Source of the DNA: Siphonodentalium dalli
Lineage: Eukaryota > Mollusca > Scaphopoda > Gadilida > Siphonodentaliidae
Direction: 5' to 3'
NCBI GenBank assembly: GCA_032622095.1
Contig: CP136068.1
Coordinates: forward strand, 122,207,989-122,271,988
DNA: 64,000 nt
Shown here: positions 34,786-43,254 of the stretch, in pieces
Layout of the letters: each line of letters begins with the position of its first letter
Numbering within the stretch: the first letter of the stretch is position 1
Translations under genes and position numbers: made by a program
Notes under the pieces: generated by a model
Told to the model about the DNA's origin: nothing
What the model saw: the letters and a program-made list of their open reading frames with translations, nothing else
Databases searched by the model: none

Positions 34786-35792
34786 CAACTTATTTGTACC
34801 TGAAATTCAAAAGCAGATGGAACAAACTTGGTTGATGGTACTGATTGATACCTATCCTTATCGAGCCTACATGGAAAATCTCTTGGCTTATTCTGGTGAA
34901 TGTAAAGAAAATCAACTTGCCGCACTAGAAATGTGGTACCCCGACACCACTAAACAGTTCACCGAAAACACTAAAGCTGGTGGTAATGATGGATTGAAAT
35001 ATCGCCAAGCAATCATAGCAGGTAGTAAAACGGTAGAATTGTGTGGCCGTTTACACACAGATATATTTCTAAATGGAATTGAGATAAGAATTCTTCTCAA
35101 TAGAGCGAATCCAAAATTCTCTTTAATTGGTCAGGCCAACGGAAAAATAGTATTTGAAACGGCAGTTTTCAATGTTCGTACAATTAAGCTGATGCCAGTA
35201 GTAGCAAATAACTTGAACCAAACAATAATACAGAAAAATATGAAAATACCGATTAGAACAGTTGAAGTAAAAACATTCACTATTGGTGCAGGGCTTAGAT
35301 CAAAAATTGAAGATCACCTTTTTCAAGGACAATTGCCAAAGATACTTTTCATAGGCTTGGTATCAAACAAAGATATGAATGGCGATATTGAAACGAACCC
35401 ATTTCATTTCCAACACTTCAATCTGAAAAAACTTGAAGTTAGTCAGGACGGACATACCATCCATAACCGACCATTTGAACCAAACTTTGAATCAGAACAA
35501 TGCCTAAGATCTTATTTATCACTGTATCAGTCTTCGGGTATGTTTGGACAAAACAAATCCTTTGGTTTGAATCTAGAAAAAATACATGAATGGTTATTGT
35601 TTCTGCGGTTACGACCTCACACCTGGCCAAGGAGCAGAGGAAGGACATTTGCATCCTATAAAAACCGGTAACATAAGGTTAGAGCTTCAGTTTGCTGCAG
35701 CTCTAGCTTCAGTGATCAACGTGATAGTCTATGCTGAGTTCGATAATCAAATTGAAATCAACAGTTTGCGAGAAATAATAACAGATTATTAA
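34786..35792 (+). pseudogene. Maverick/Polinton- or adintovirus-like major capsid protein remnant
   Basis: Two frames (34778-35671 and 35586-35792) together resemble the metazoan proteins annotated as F54H12.2-like, which I understand to be capsid proteins of integrated Maverick/Polinton-type DNA elements. Visible conserved blocks include TYPYRAYMENLL, KTVELCGRLHTDIFLNG, PIRTVEVKTFTIGAG, QLPKILFIGLVSN, NPFHFQHFNLKKL and, in the second frame, VIVYAEFDNQIEI. The N-terminal part is missing, the first frame lacks an ATG, and a frameshift lies near 35583-35600. It is a dead, 5'-truncated copy. The family call rests on recollection of conserved blocks and was not searched. Confidence 0.7.
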
Positions 35793-35796
35793 AAAC

Positions 35797-36252
35797 ATGG
35801 ATGGATTGCATTTGGAGGACAAATTGAGACTGGAAGTTGGAGGACTCGATTTCATTCCATATGTTTCTATCCTTGACAAAGTTCGGAAAACTTTCGAGAA
35901 ATGTTTCGTTCATGAAATACAAAATCAAATTTCAAAAGAAGTGACACTCAATTGTGAAGGATGTAAAATAGATCATCCAAGTCATACACGACATTTACTT
36001 TGTCTTTGGACACCACCTATACAATGGGTAGATATGTTCATTGATATAGCACTACTTAAATTGAACATCTACCGAGTTATGGAACAATGGTATCCAGAAA
36101 TATAATCATTTACACCACAAGAGAAATTTGAGGCATTCAAACTTAGGAAAGATATAACGGAAGTTGTTCATGCAAACTGTAACCAATTTAATTCGGGTTT
36201 TGTTGACTTGTGGTGTGAAAAAGTAAAAAAATACTACGAAGATGAACACTAG
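35797..36252 (+). pseudogene. Virus-like cluster, second gene (unknown function)
   Basis: Starts at an ATG five bases after the capsid frame stops. The frame is interrupted by TAA at 36103-36105 and continues in frame to TAG 36250-36252. A Cys/His-containing block reads CEGCKIDHPSHTRHLLCL, followed by WVDMFIDIALLKL. The tight spacing before it and the overlap with the next gene fit a compact viral gene order. I recall similar IDHPS-containing proteins beside F54H12.2-like genes but cannot give a function. Confidence 0.5.
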
Positions 36253-36630
36253 CGAACTTCAGCATATACTAGACAAATCATCCTACCTCTGTTCATTGTA
36301 TGGTGTGGTGTGTGCAAAAGATCAGTTAAAAATATCAAATCATTTATTCAAAGAAATTCGATCGAATGTAAAATAAACGTTGGGCGGTTTCAACATCACG
36401 GTACAAACGTGTGTGGTATCTGCTGTATATTTGCTTTACATTTCTTGAAAAGCGGATATGGTATAAAAGTATTAGTAGAAATGAATTTTGATTGTGACTA
36501 CTTCAAAGATGATAGAAAAGTATTTGATTGGTTTCATAGAAACTATGAGCCCTTACGAAAAGAATCAGAAACATTACCCAAAACATGTATTTCACAAACT
36601 TGTAAGACTTACTGTGAATTTCAGTATTGA
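36242..36630 (+). pseudogene. Adenain-like cysteine protease remnant
   Basis: An N-terminal piece (36242-36376, starting MNTSELQHILDK) overlaps the previous stop, and a C-terminal piece lies in another frame (to 36630) with FQHHGTNVCGICCIFALHFL, where the Cys in NVCGICC fits the nucleophile of adenain/Ulp1-type proteases of Polintons and related viruses. The middle, where the catalytic His and Asp/Asn should lie, is not visible between the two pieces. It was probably lost by deletion with a frameshift, so the enzyme would be inactive. Confidence 0.5.
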
Positions 36631-36810
36631 TAAAATGTGTTCATTACCAATTGTTTAAATATGTTAAAATCACAATCATTTGTAAATATGTTGATTGTTA
36701 ATGATGAAATGAGTTACCAAATGTAAATTATGTTCATTGCATTACCAATTATTGATTGTAAATATGATAATTTCATGATCAGTTGTAAATATGTTGATTC
36801 TTAATTCAAA

Positions 36811-36816
36811 AATAAA
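36811..36816 (+). terminator. Polyadenylation signal after the virus-like cluster
   Basis: AATAAA in an AT-rich stretch that contains four TGTAAATATG-type words. It lies about 180 bp after the protease-like frame. Confidence 0.4.
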
Positions 36817-36892
36817 AGTTATGTTGTTGAAAAACAGTGTATGTTTTTAATTATCGTCTTCGGCAATGTCGATGAAGATCTTAATTCACCAA

Positions 36893-36965
36893 AAAGAAAC
36901 ACATTTGAAATGACGTTCGGGAAAATTGGTAGAAAAACACAATGACGTCGCCAACGACGTCCGCG
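36893..36965 (+). repeat. Start-region inverted repeat, plus copy
   Basis: CCAAAAAGAAACACA, TGACGTTCGGGAAAATTGGT, AGAAAAACACAATGACGTCG and CAACGACG. The complement of a close variant lies at 38575-38655, so the leader and first codons of the 36942 ORF exist twice in opposite orientation. Confidence 0.85.
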
Positions 36966-37445
36966 CGTTTTACATATAACAAAACCCCATTTAGAGCATA
37001 TCATTTCTCCACGATGGAATACGCTGTTACTAATCTTGGATCTTATGTCAGAGCCATCCGTGTATCGGCCCCGAGGGACATTGCGGTGTGGGAGACCCTT
37101 TCCTGGGCAGTGTATGGTACAGGTGAAAAGTTCTTTGAACTATTCACTTTTGTCAATGCAACTTGGGCTCGCAATCCTATACTGTTCAGTGGACAGGAGA
37201 CAGAACACATCGAATGGCTGGGGACAACAGGTGTCTTACTTGCGGTGGTGGCAACCCTTCTGCAGAGAAAGCTCGTGTTTTGGAGAGAGAAGAAGCAGTA
37301 CAGATTAGACGTATCCCGATTGAAGGGTGTGAGTATACCGCAAGGTATATTTCCACCTCTCATCGAGGATTCGCTTGTGTTTCGGGAGTTGGATCAAGAG
37401 GATGGATTTGAGTTCCTAAAGACCCCTTATCCACTTTTCTTGTGA
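36942..37445 (+). CDS. Unrecognised 167-aa protein with histone-type 3' end
   Basis: An intact ATG-to-TGA frame begins MTSPTTSARFTYNKTPFRAY. It contains a Trp/Phe-rich middle (WETLSWAVYGTGEKFFELF), one plausible membrane segment (WLGTTGVLLAVVATLL at about residues 95-110) followed by basic RKLVFWREKKQYR, and an acidic C-terminal region (ELDQEDGFEF). I recognise no family. Its first codons and leader are duplicated in reverse at 38575-38655. A histone-type stem-loop lies 14 bp past the stop in place of a polyadenylation signal. It lies just after the virus-like cluster, but membership of that cluster is unproven. Confidence 0.55.
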   Translation: MTSPTTSARFTYNKTPFRAYHFSTMEYAVTNLGSYVRAIRVSAPRDIAVWETLSWAVYGTGEKFFELFTFVNATWARNPILFSGQETEHIEWLGTTGVLLAVVATLLQRKLVFWREKKQYRLDVSRLKGVSIPQGIFPPLIEDSLVFRELDQEDGFEFLKTPYPLFL

Positions 37446-37452
37446 TCTAACG

Positions 37453-37479
37453 TAAAACGGCCCTTTTCAGGGCAACCCA
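37453..37479 (+). terminator. Histone-type 3' stem-loop
   Basis: AAAACGGCCCTTTTCAGGGC followed by AACCCA. A five-base-pair stem (GCCCT/AGGGC) with a TTTC loop has the A-rich 5' flank and ACC 3' flank expected of metazoan replication-dependent histone mRNAs. The outermost of the canonical six pairs is a G-A mismatch. No obvious purine-rich downstream element is seen. Confidence 0.65.
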
Positions 37480-37502
37480 AAACCTGCTATCAGATGACTC
37501 TT

Positions 37503-37835
37503 GCATGCACATTTTCACAGCGCTAACGTCTTCGAATTTATTCGAAGACTTTCGCTTTTGTTAAAAAATGCACTAGTAAAGTAGCACAATTTACCAACAC
37601 ATATATGTTTTCTCGGTATTATTCTAAGTTCAATGTGTACAGCGAAGGGGAGCGCCCTTCGCTTACCACACTGGCATTAGAATCCGAGGAAAAATCGATA
37701 CATTTGTGCACTTTTCTGTCAAAAAATCCTTCGAAGCGCTCACCTTACTCTTTATAATGTAACACAACCTCTGGACAGACCCTGGGCGGGACACTCTGGC
37801 CCACCCCCTCGCTGGGCGACACTCTGTCCCGGCCA
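37503..37835. repeat. ~330-bp direct repeat, left copy
   Basis: Contains the palindromic CTTCGAATTTATTCGAAG, the hairpin GCGAAGGGGAGCGCCCTTCGC-like block and the sequence leading into the GGCCAGAGTG satellite. The second copy is at 38762-39090, with a 9-bp insertion and a few substitutions. Confidence 0.9.
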
Positions 37836-38005
37836 GAGTGTCCCGCAGGATTTGGTTTGGATTTGTTCTGGCCCACCCACCACTGGCCGACACTCTGACC
37901 CACCCCCTCGCTGCGCGACACTCTGGCCCGGGCCAGAGTGTCGCGCAGGATTTGGTTTGGATTTTTTTTCTGGCCCACCCACCTGGCTGCGCGACACTCT
38001 GGCCC
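37785..38005. repeat. Short block of GGCCAGAGTG palindromic satellite
   Basis: Two palindrome centres (about 37830 and 37930, spaced 100 bp) of the family that dominates 39045-39905, here with CCCGGG or CCGG at the centre where the other block has CCATGG. Confidence 0.85.
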
Positions 38006-38007
38006 AG

Positions 38008-38196
38008 CCGAGTGATCCAAATGTTGATCGCTTCGTAGGTTCTTTCTGGAAACCATGTACCTCAATTGGTATGTCAATCGTGTGAGGTTTCAAGTTGAAA
38101 TCCGGCCGAGTAATCCAAATGTTGATCGCTTCGTAGGTTCTTTCTGGAAACCATGTACCTCAATTGGTATGTCAATCGTGTGAGGTTTCAAGTTGA
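38008..38196. repeat. 98-bp tandem duplication
   Basis: Two copies beginning CCGAGTGATCCAAATGTTGA, both carrying TGTACCTCAATTGGTATGTC. It duplicates the 3' end of the minus-strand gene-like region. Confidence 0.92.
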
Positions 38197-38501
38197 TTGC
38201 ACATTCAACCGGTTTCTGTGTTAATTGCTTTCGTAAATCCTTCATTTCCTGACAAATATTCCGTAACAAGTTTGTCTGTTCTTCCCATTGTGAACTGTTG
38301 ATAACTTGGTATATAACAGGTGTTTTCACCGGCGGTGTATACACTGGCTGTTGATCCGTTCGCGGATACACCATTGGTACATGTTGCTGTTCTACCCGTG
38401 GTGTTATATTGCCTGCATACAGTGGAGTCGACATTTGTTGTTGCAGGAACATGGTCGTACTGCACACCAATAGTCTTGAGAAATTCCGTTACTGGATCCA
38501 T
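38092..38501 (-). CDS. Unrecognised minus-strand gene-like region
   Basis: Two minus frames overlap. One starts at ATG 38501 (MDPVTEFLKTIGVQYDHVP) and runs to about 38205. The other, through 38090, is Gln/Pro-rich and then helical (QQPVYTPPVKTPVIYQV, EEQTNLLRNICQEMKDLRK) and ends in the duplicated segment (TIDIPIEVHGFQKEP). The first frame looks natural at its start and the second looks natural afterwards, suggesting a single gene with a frameshift, but I cannot prove it. It lies between the two 330-bp direct repeats. No family is recognised. Confidence 0.35.
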
Positions 38502-38574
38502 GTTTCAAAATAACGCTAACGTTACAATTTTACGCATGTAATAACGTTAACATCTTCGAGGATCAAATATATGG

Positions 38575-38655
38575 GGTACGCGGGCCTCGTTGACGACGTC
38601 ATTGAGTTTTTCTACCAATTTTCTCCGAACGTCAAATCAGCTGTGTTTCTTTTTT
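38575..38655 (-). repeat. Start-region inverted repeat, minus copy
   Basis: On the minus strand this repeats the leader and first codons of the 36942 ORF (TGACGTTCGG, GAAAATTGGTAGAAAAAC, ATGACGTCGTCAACGA). The frame soon ends at a stop (26 codons), so the gene body was not copied or has been replaced. Confidence 0.85.
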
Positions 38656-38761
38656 GTCAAAAACATCATATTTCTATGAATAAAACACCGATTTGACTCG
38701 GGAAAATTTTATCTGTACCATTTTACCATTATCTCATAACATTTCACTGAAAGGTAACTTC

Positions 38762-39090
38762 TGCAAGTACATTTTACAACGCTAGCGTCTTCGAATTTAT
38801 TCGAAGACTTTCGCTTTTGTTAAAAAATGCACTGGTAAAGTAGCACAATTTACCAACACATCTATTTTTTATCAGTATTATTCTAAGTTCAATGTGTACA
38901 GCGAAGGGGAGCGCCCTTCGCTTACCACACTGGCATTAGAATCCGAGGAAAAATCGATACATTTGTAAATTGTGCTCTTTTCTGTCAAAAAATCCTTCGA
39001 AGCGCTCACCTTACTCTTTATAATGTAACAAAACCTCTGGACAGACCCTGGGTGGGACACTCTGGCCCACCCCCTCGCTGCGCGACACTC
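38762..39090. repeat. ~330-bp direct repeat, right copy
   Basis: Second copy of 37503-37835, again leading directly into the palindromic satellite. Confidence 0.9.
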
Positions 39091-39905
39091 TAGCCCATGG
39101 GCCAGAGTGTCGCGCAGGATTTGGTTTGGATTTGTTCTGACCCACCCACCTCGCTGCACGACACTTTGGCCCATGGGCCAGAGTGTCGCGCAGGATTTGG
39201 TTTTGGATTGTTTCTGGCCCGCCCACCTCGCTGCACGACACTCTGGCCCATGGGCCAGAGTGTCGCGCAGGATTTTGTTTTGGATTTTTTCTGGCCCGCC
39301 CACCTCGCTGCGCGACACTCTGGCCCATGGGCCAGAGTGTCGCGCAGGATTTGGTTTGGATTTTTTCTGGCCCACCCACCTCGCTGCGCGACACTCTGGC
39401 CCATGGGCCAGAGTGTCGCGCAGGATTTGGTTTGGATTTTTTCTGGCCCACCCACCTCGCTGCGCGACACTCTGGCCCATTTTTCTGGCCCATGGGCCAG
39501 AGTGTCGCGCAGGATTTGGTTTTGGATTTTTTCGGGCCCGCTCACCTCGCTGCGCGACACTCTGGCCCATGGGCCAGAGTGTCGCGCAGGATTTGGTTTG
39601 GATTTTTTCTGACCCACCCACCTCGCTGCACGACACTCTGGCCCATGGGCCAGAGTGTCGCGCAGGATTTGGTTTGGATTTTTTCTGACCCACCCACCTC
39701 GCTGCACGACACTCTGGCCCATGGCCCAGAGTGTCGCGCAGGATTTGGTTTGGATTTTTTCTGGCCCACCCACCACCATGGGCCAGAGTGTCAGTCCCAG
39801 GATTTTTCTGGCCCAGGTGCGCCACAAAAGTTCTGGGACTGACACTCTGGCCCATGGGCCAGAGTGTCGCGCAGCGAGGGGGGGTGGGCCAGAGTGTCAG
39901 CCAAT
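39045..39905. repeat. 76-77-bp palindromic satellite
   Basis: Eleven palindrome centres at about 39096, 39173, 39250, 39327, 39403, 39492, 39569, 39645, 39721, 39778 and 39854. Spacing is 76-77 bp apart from one 89-bp and one 57-bp step. Most units hold a 40-bp perfect or near-perfect palindrome: CTGCGCGACACTCTGGCCCA, then its complement, centred on CCATGG. A GATTTGGTTTGGATTTTTTC spacer follows. A different outer hairpin (GTGTCAGTCCCAG...CTGGGACTGACAC) lies at 39786-39846. Long frames on both strands are by-products of the period. Confidence 0.95.
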
Positions 39906-40478
39906 ACTACTTATGTCGATGATGACGATGATAAAGCTATTGACGGATCATACGTCTTGTTGATTGGGACTCGGGAGATTGTTGTATATTATATATGTAC
40001 ATAATTATGTGTGTTTCTTCTTCTACGATCTTTTGAATATAATCTCTATTTTCAATATCCTGTTCTATGTATTAAGAGCAATAAAGCATCGTGCATAATG
40101 ATATTCCTATTCGTTGTCGGGAAATGTTCAGATAATAAGTTCAATGGCCGTTTGCTGAACTTATTTTCTTATCATTTCCAAAGGGAAGTATTTAGAAATG
40201 GTTAACCTATATAATAGTCCCTATTCGTCGGCTACGCACGAAGCGTATATAAATGATATACGTTATTTGACAAAGAACATATGGACTACATATGTGAGGT
40301 GACACATCCAGACCGATAAAATTCCTAAGAGTGACTAACCAAAACGGGTATGTGGATTGGACCGGCCAGTTTAATGATAGGCTTTCATCAACTGTATAGA
40401 GGGTAAGACCAGGAGGGATAAAACTTTATATAGTTTAGAGCACTTAAAATAATTTCCCCAGTCCCAACAGAGACAATC
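39906..40478. other. No gene; inverted-repeat remnant
   Basis: An imperfect inverted repeat at 40118-40195 (GGGAAATGTTCAGATAATAA ... TTATCATTTCC) resembles internal sequence of the CCCTTTCTATAC MITE family (compare 60088-60110 and 54760-54790). No gene was seen. Confidence 0.45.
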
Positions 40479-40479
40479 C

Positions 40480-40908
40480 ATTAGAATATGACACATGACG
40501 TCTTCAGAAAGCCTCTCGGGGACCACGCTTCAAGGTTGTGTGGTCTAGTAATTCTTGTGAGTTATACTGTGGTCTTAATATTAGTTAGTGTCGTAGTCAA
40601 ATCCTCATACAACATAGAATCGAAAAAAAGATAAATTCGTACCCGCTTACCACACATGAATGGTCATGCTTACATTAGAATATGACACATGACGTATTTA
40701 TAACGTCTCTCAGGTACCACGCTTCAAAGTTGTGTGGTCCAGTAATTCTTGTGAGTTATACTGTGATCTCAATATTAGTTAGTGTCGCAGTGCCAATTGT
40801 GGAACTCTAAATTATCCTTTGGTTTTTGTTCTTCAAATCCTCATAGAACATAGAATCGAAAAAGAAAAAAAATTCTCACCCGCTTACCACACATGAATGC
40901 TCATGCTT
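40480..40908. repeat. ~192-bp tandem duplication
   Basis: Two copies start ATTAGAATATGACACATGAC at about 40481 and 40673 and run to CGCTTACCACACATGAATG. The second has a 45-bp insertion (CAATTGTGGAACTCTAAATT...). Confidence 0.92.
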
Positions 40909-40909
40909 G

Positions 40910-41436
40910 TATTTCCAAAAATAATGTTAGAATGTTTAAGCCTGAAAGTTGCCATTGAAGTAGATGCGGTTAGGTTTGCAGTTTTATCCAACTATTTGGA
41001 GTAAGACATTGGAACGCAACAATTAATAAAGAACCATGCACCAAAATACCGAATTGCAAGATGATCAAGTTGGCATAATCGATTTGTTGGGGTGTCAGTT
41101 CATGTGCACTGATTTCAACGATGAGGGCATAACCCATAGCTAGTAGAGAGCTTAACATTGTGAAACGGCAAACGTAAAACTTGGGTTGCTATAGAAATAT
41201 ACCGGCGGGGTATTAGTAATGTGTAATGGTAATGAATTACAGCGCACTACATTTTCTCAAGCAATGAAAAGTAATTTGTAATGGGTCCTTTTTGCACAAC
41301 ATGTTACGTACTTTAAATTTCAGTGGATCCACTAATTTGAAGCTGGAGACTAATTTTTTTTATAATAAATCTTCAAAATTTGTTTCCCATGACTATCAAT
41401 TCTGAAACAACTTCAAACAAGCCATATCGAAGCTAC
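40910..41436. other. No gene recognised
   Basis: A 62-codon minus frame (40970-41158) is hydrophobic but lacks support. No repeat was seen. Confidence 0.35.
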
Positions 41437-41441
41437 CTTAA

Positions 41442-41749
41442 AGGGATACTTTACACTAAATCCGGCCATTTATGCGACCATCACCTTTTATACTCAACAC
41501 AATATATGCAACAAATGAATGAATATGAACTATGCAAACAATTATAATGGTAATTATAATGAAATGGATTTATGACCCCTCATTTTTATTATAATTATCA
41601 TTTGATTCATGTTGTTTGCATCGTTCATAGAGCAGGTGAGTGTATTATTGCACTAATCCATGACTCAAATTCATGTCGCGTATGCAAGTCTGCAAATGGT
41701 GTAAAGGAAATGGTCCCATCAATGACCGGATTTAGTGTACAGTACCCCC
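41442..41749. mobile_element. TTAA-flanked MITE (ACACTAAATCCGG family)
   Basis: TTAA at 41438-41441 and 41750-41753 flanks inverted termini AGGGATACTTTACACTAAAT-CCGG and AGGGGGTACTGTACACTAAA-TCCGG. The 308-bp interior is AT-rich and non-coding. Confidence 0.85.
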
Positions 41750-42149
41750 TTAACTCACAGAAACATTACACGGTGTCATCCGATTAATTACACGTTTATT
41801 TCGGAACCAATGTCCTTATTGTTGTGGAATAAAAGCATTGCCACCTACTGAAATCTGACTGTACACCCACGAAACATATTGGTTTCGAACAGACGCGGCA
41901 TGCTTCGTGACTCTGTGATATAAATTATGCCATCAACTAAAGAATCGAACATTTTACAATCACCGATACGACCGTTGGGACAGGAAGCCAGTAAAACGAT
42001 CGCCCAATCCATTAGTACATTCAATAACCCAATCATAGTTTGCCACCAAGTTAAATCATTAGCCATCAGAGTCATATTATCTCTAAGAATTGAATAATAT
42101 TGACTGGGAAAATTTATTGCTGATGCAGCCCGCTATATTTTATATCCAT

Positions 42150-42485
42150 ACGCGCAAGCCTGCAAATAGTATGACTGTCATTTGCAGAATGAGGTCCCCA
42201 GTTTAGTCACCAAGTTCACCATCTGGGGACCTCATTCTTCTTAGGCCCTAATAATATATTTACAGACGAAAAAATACATAATTGAGGTGACTAATGGGTG
42301 AACACCACCAACTTCAACTGGGGAAATTCAACATAGGTCTTCCATGCATAGCAGTTGAGGCATAAGCAGAATGAGGTTCCCACAGGATGAATTTGGAGAC
42401 GCTGAGCGTGATGGCGTCACTAAATGCACCCCCTGGGGACATCATTCTGCAAATTACAAACACACTATTTGCAGGCTTGCATACG
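42150..42485. mobile_element. Composite hairpin element, copy 3 (inverted)
   Basis: Hairpins at about 42175-42240 and 42358-42470 flank a spacer (AACACCACCAACTTCAACTGG) that is the complement of the spacer in the 18655-19035 copy. The outer ends read GCAAGCCTGCAAATAG and the complement of GCAAGCCTGCAAATAGTGTG. Confidence 0.8.
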
Positions 42486-42910
42486 CGACATAAATATCTC
42501 GTGAAATCCCGACAGATCCCTGATAAATATTAGTCAGGATACTAAAACTACCTTGATCTGAGTTGAAGGACACCTCAGTGTGACATTCCGATCGTCTAAC
42601 ATGGTCATTTCCATAAGGAATGATAATCCATTCACGAAGATAAACGGAGTAATGAACACGTCACATTTGACCAGTACCTCCACCAACTGTAACAAATACT
42701 AGTAAACGACGCGCTACTTATTTCCCGGAATGGAGAGTTTTCACAAGTCCCAAAAAAGTCGCCATAAAAACAGAGTAATAAAAAGTGCGCGAACAAGAAT
42801 CTGTCCGGCCTTTTGGCTTGGATACAGGGCAGTGACTTGTTTGGACAATTTGTTTTGCCGGTGTACTCTGTTTTCATGGAAGATACTTGCATTATAAATC
42901 ATCGTAAATA
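42486..42910. other. No gene recognised
   Basis: No supported feature. Confidence 0.35.
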
Positions 42911-42913
42911 TGC

Positions 42914-43230
42914 GTGGACACACACCACACATATCAAAGCGTTGTGAAACTAGTTCCTCAAATAAAAACTATGATCTACCGAGACCGAATGTTAAGTCTC
43001 AATCAGATGTCTTTAAAATATCGAGGATTTGGAGGAGATCTAATCGAGGTATATAAACTGTTCAATGGTCATTATATATACATGTATAGAACATACTATA
43101 AAGCTGCAGATGCGTGTTATTAACAAGGCCATAGGAAATGTTTTCTTCACGCAGAGGGTGGCCAATGGCTGGGATTCTCTGCCAGACTTCGCTGTTGAGG
43201 CTCCAACATACATACATAGACTCATTCTTC
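42914..43230 (+). pseudogene. Non-LTR ORF2 thumb remnant
   Basis: One frame reads RMLSLNQMSLKYRGFGGDL followed by IEVYKLFNG. After a frameshift near 43085 another reads AIGNVFFTQRVANGWDSLPD. Both are signature blocks of the region after the RT catalytic motifs in CR1/Jockey-type ORF2 (the R-L-L-YRR-RGDLI-YK-NG block and the FF-QRV-N-W-SLP block). Only about 100 residues survive. Confidence 0.8.
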
Positions 43231-43254
43231 TATGATATAAAATATGAGTTCGAC

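Noticed and set aside
38878-39963. Long frames on both strands up to 325 codons
   Set aside because: By-products of the 76-77-bp palindromic satellite, open on both strands because the unit lacks stops.
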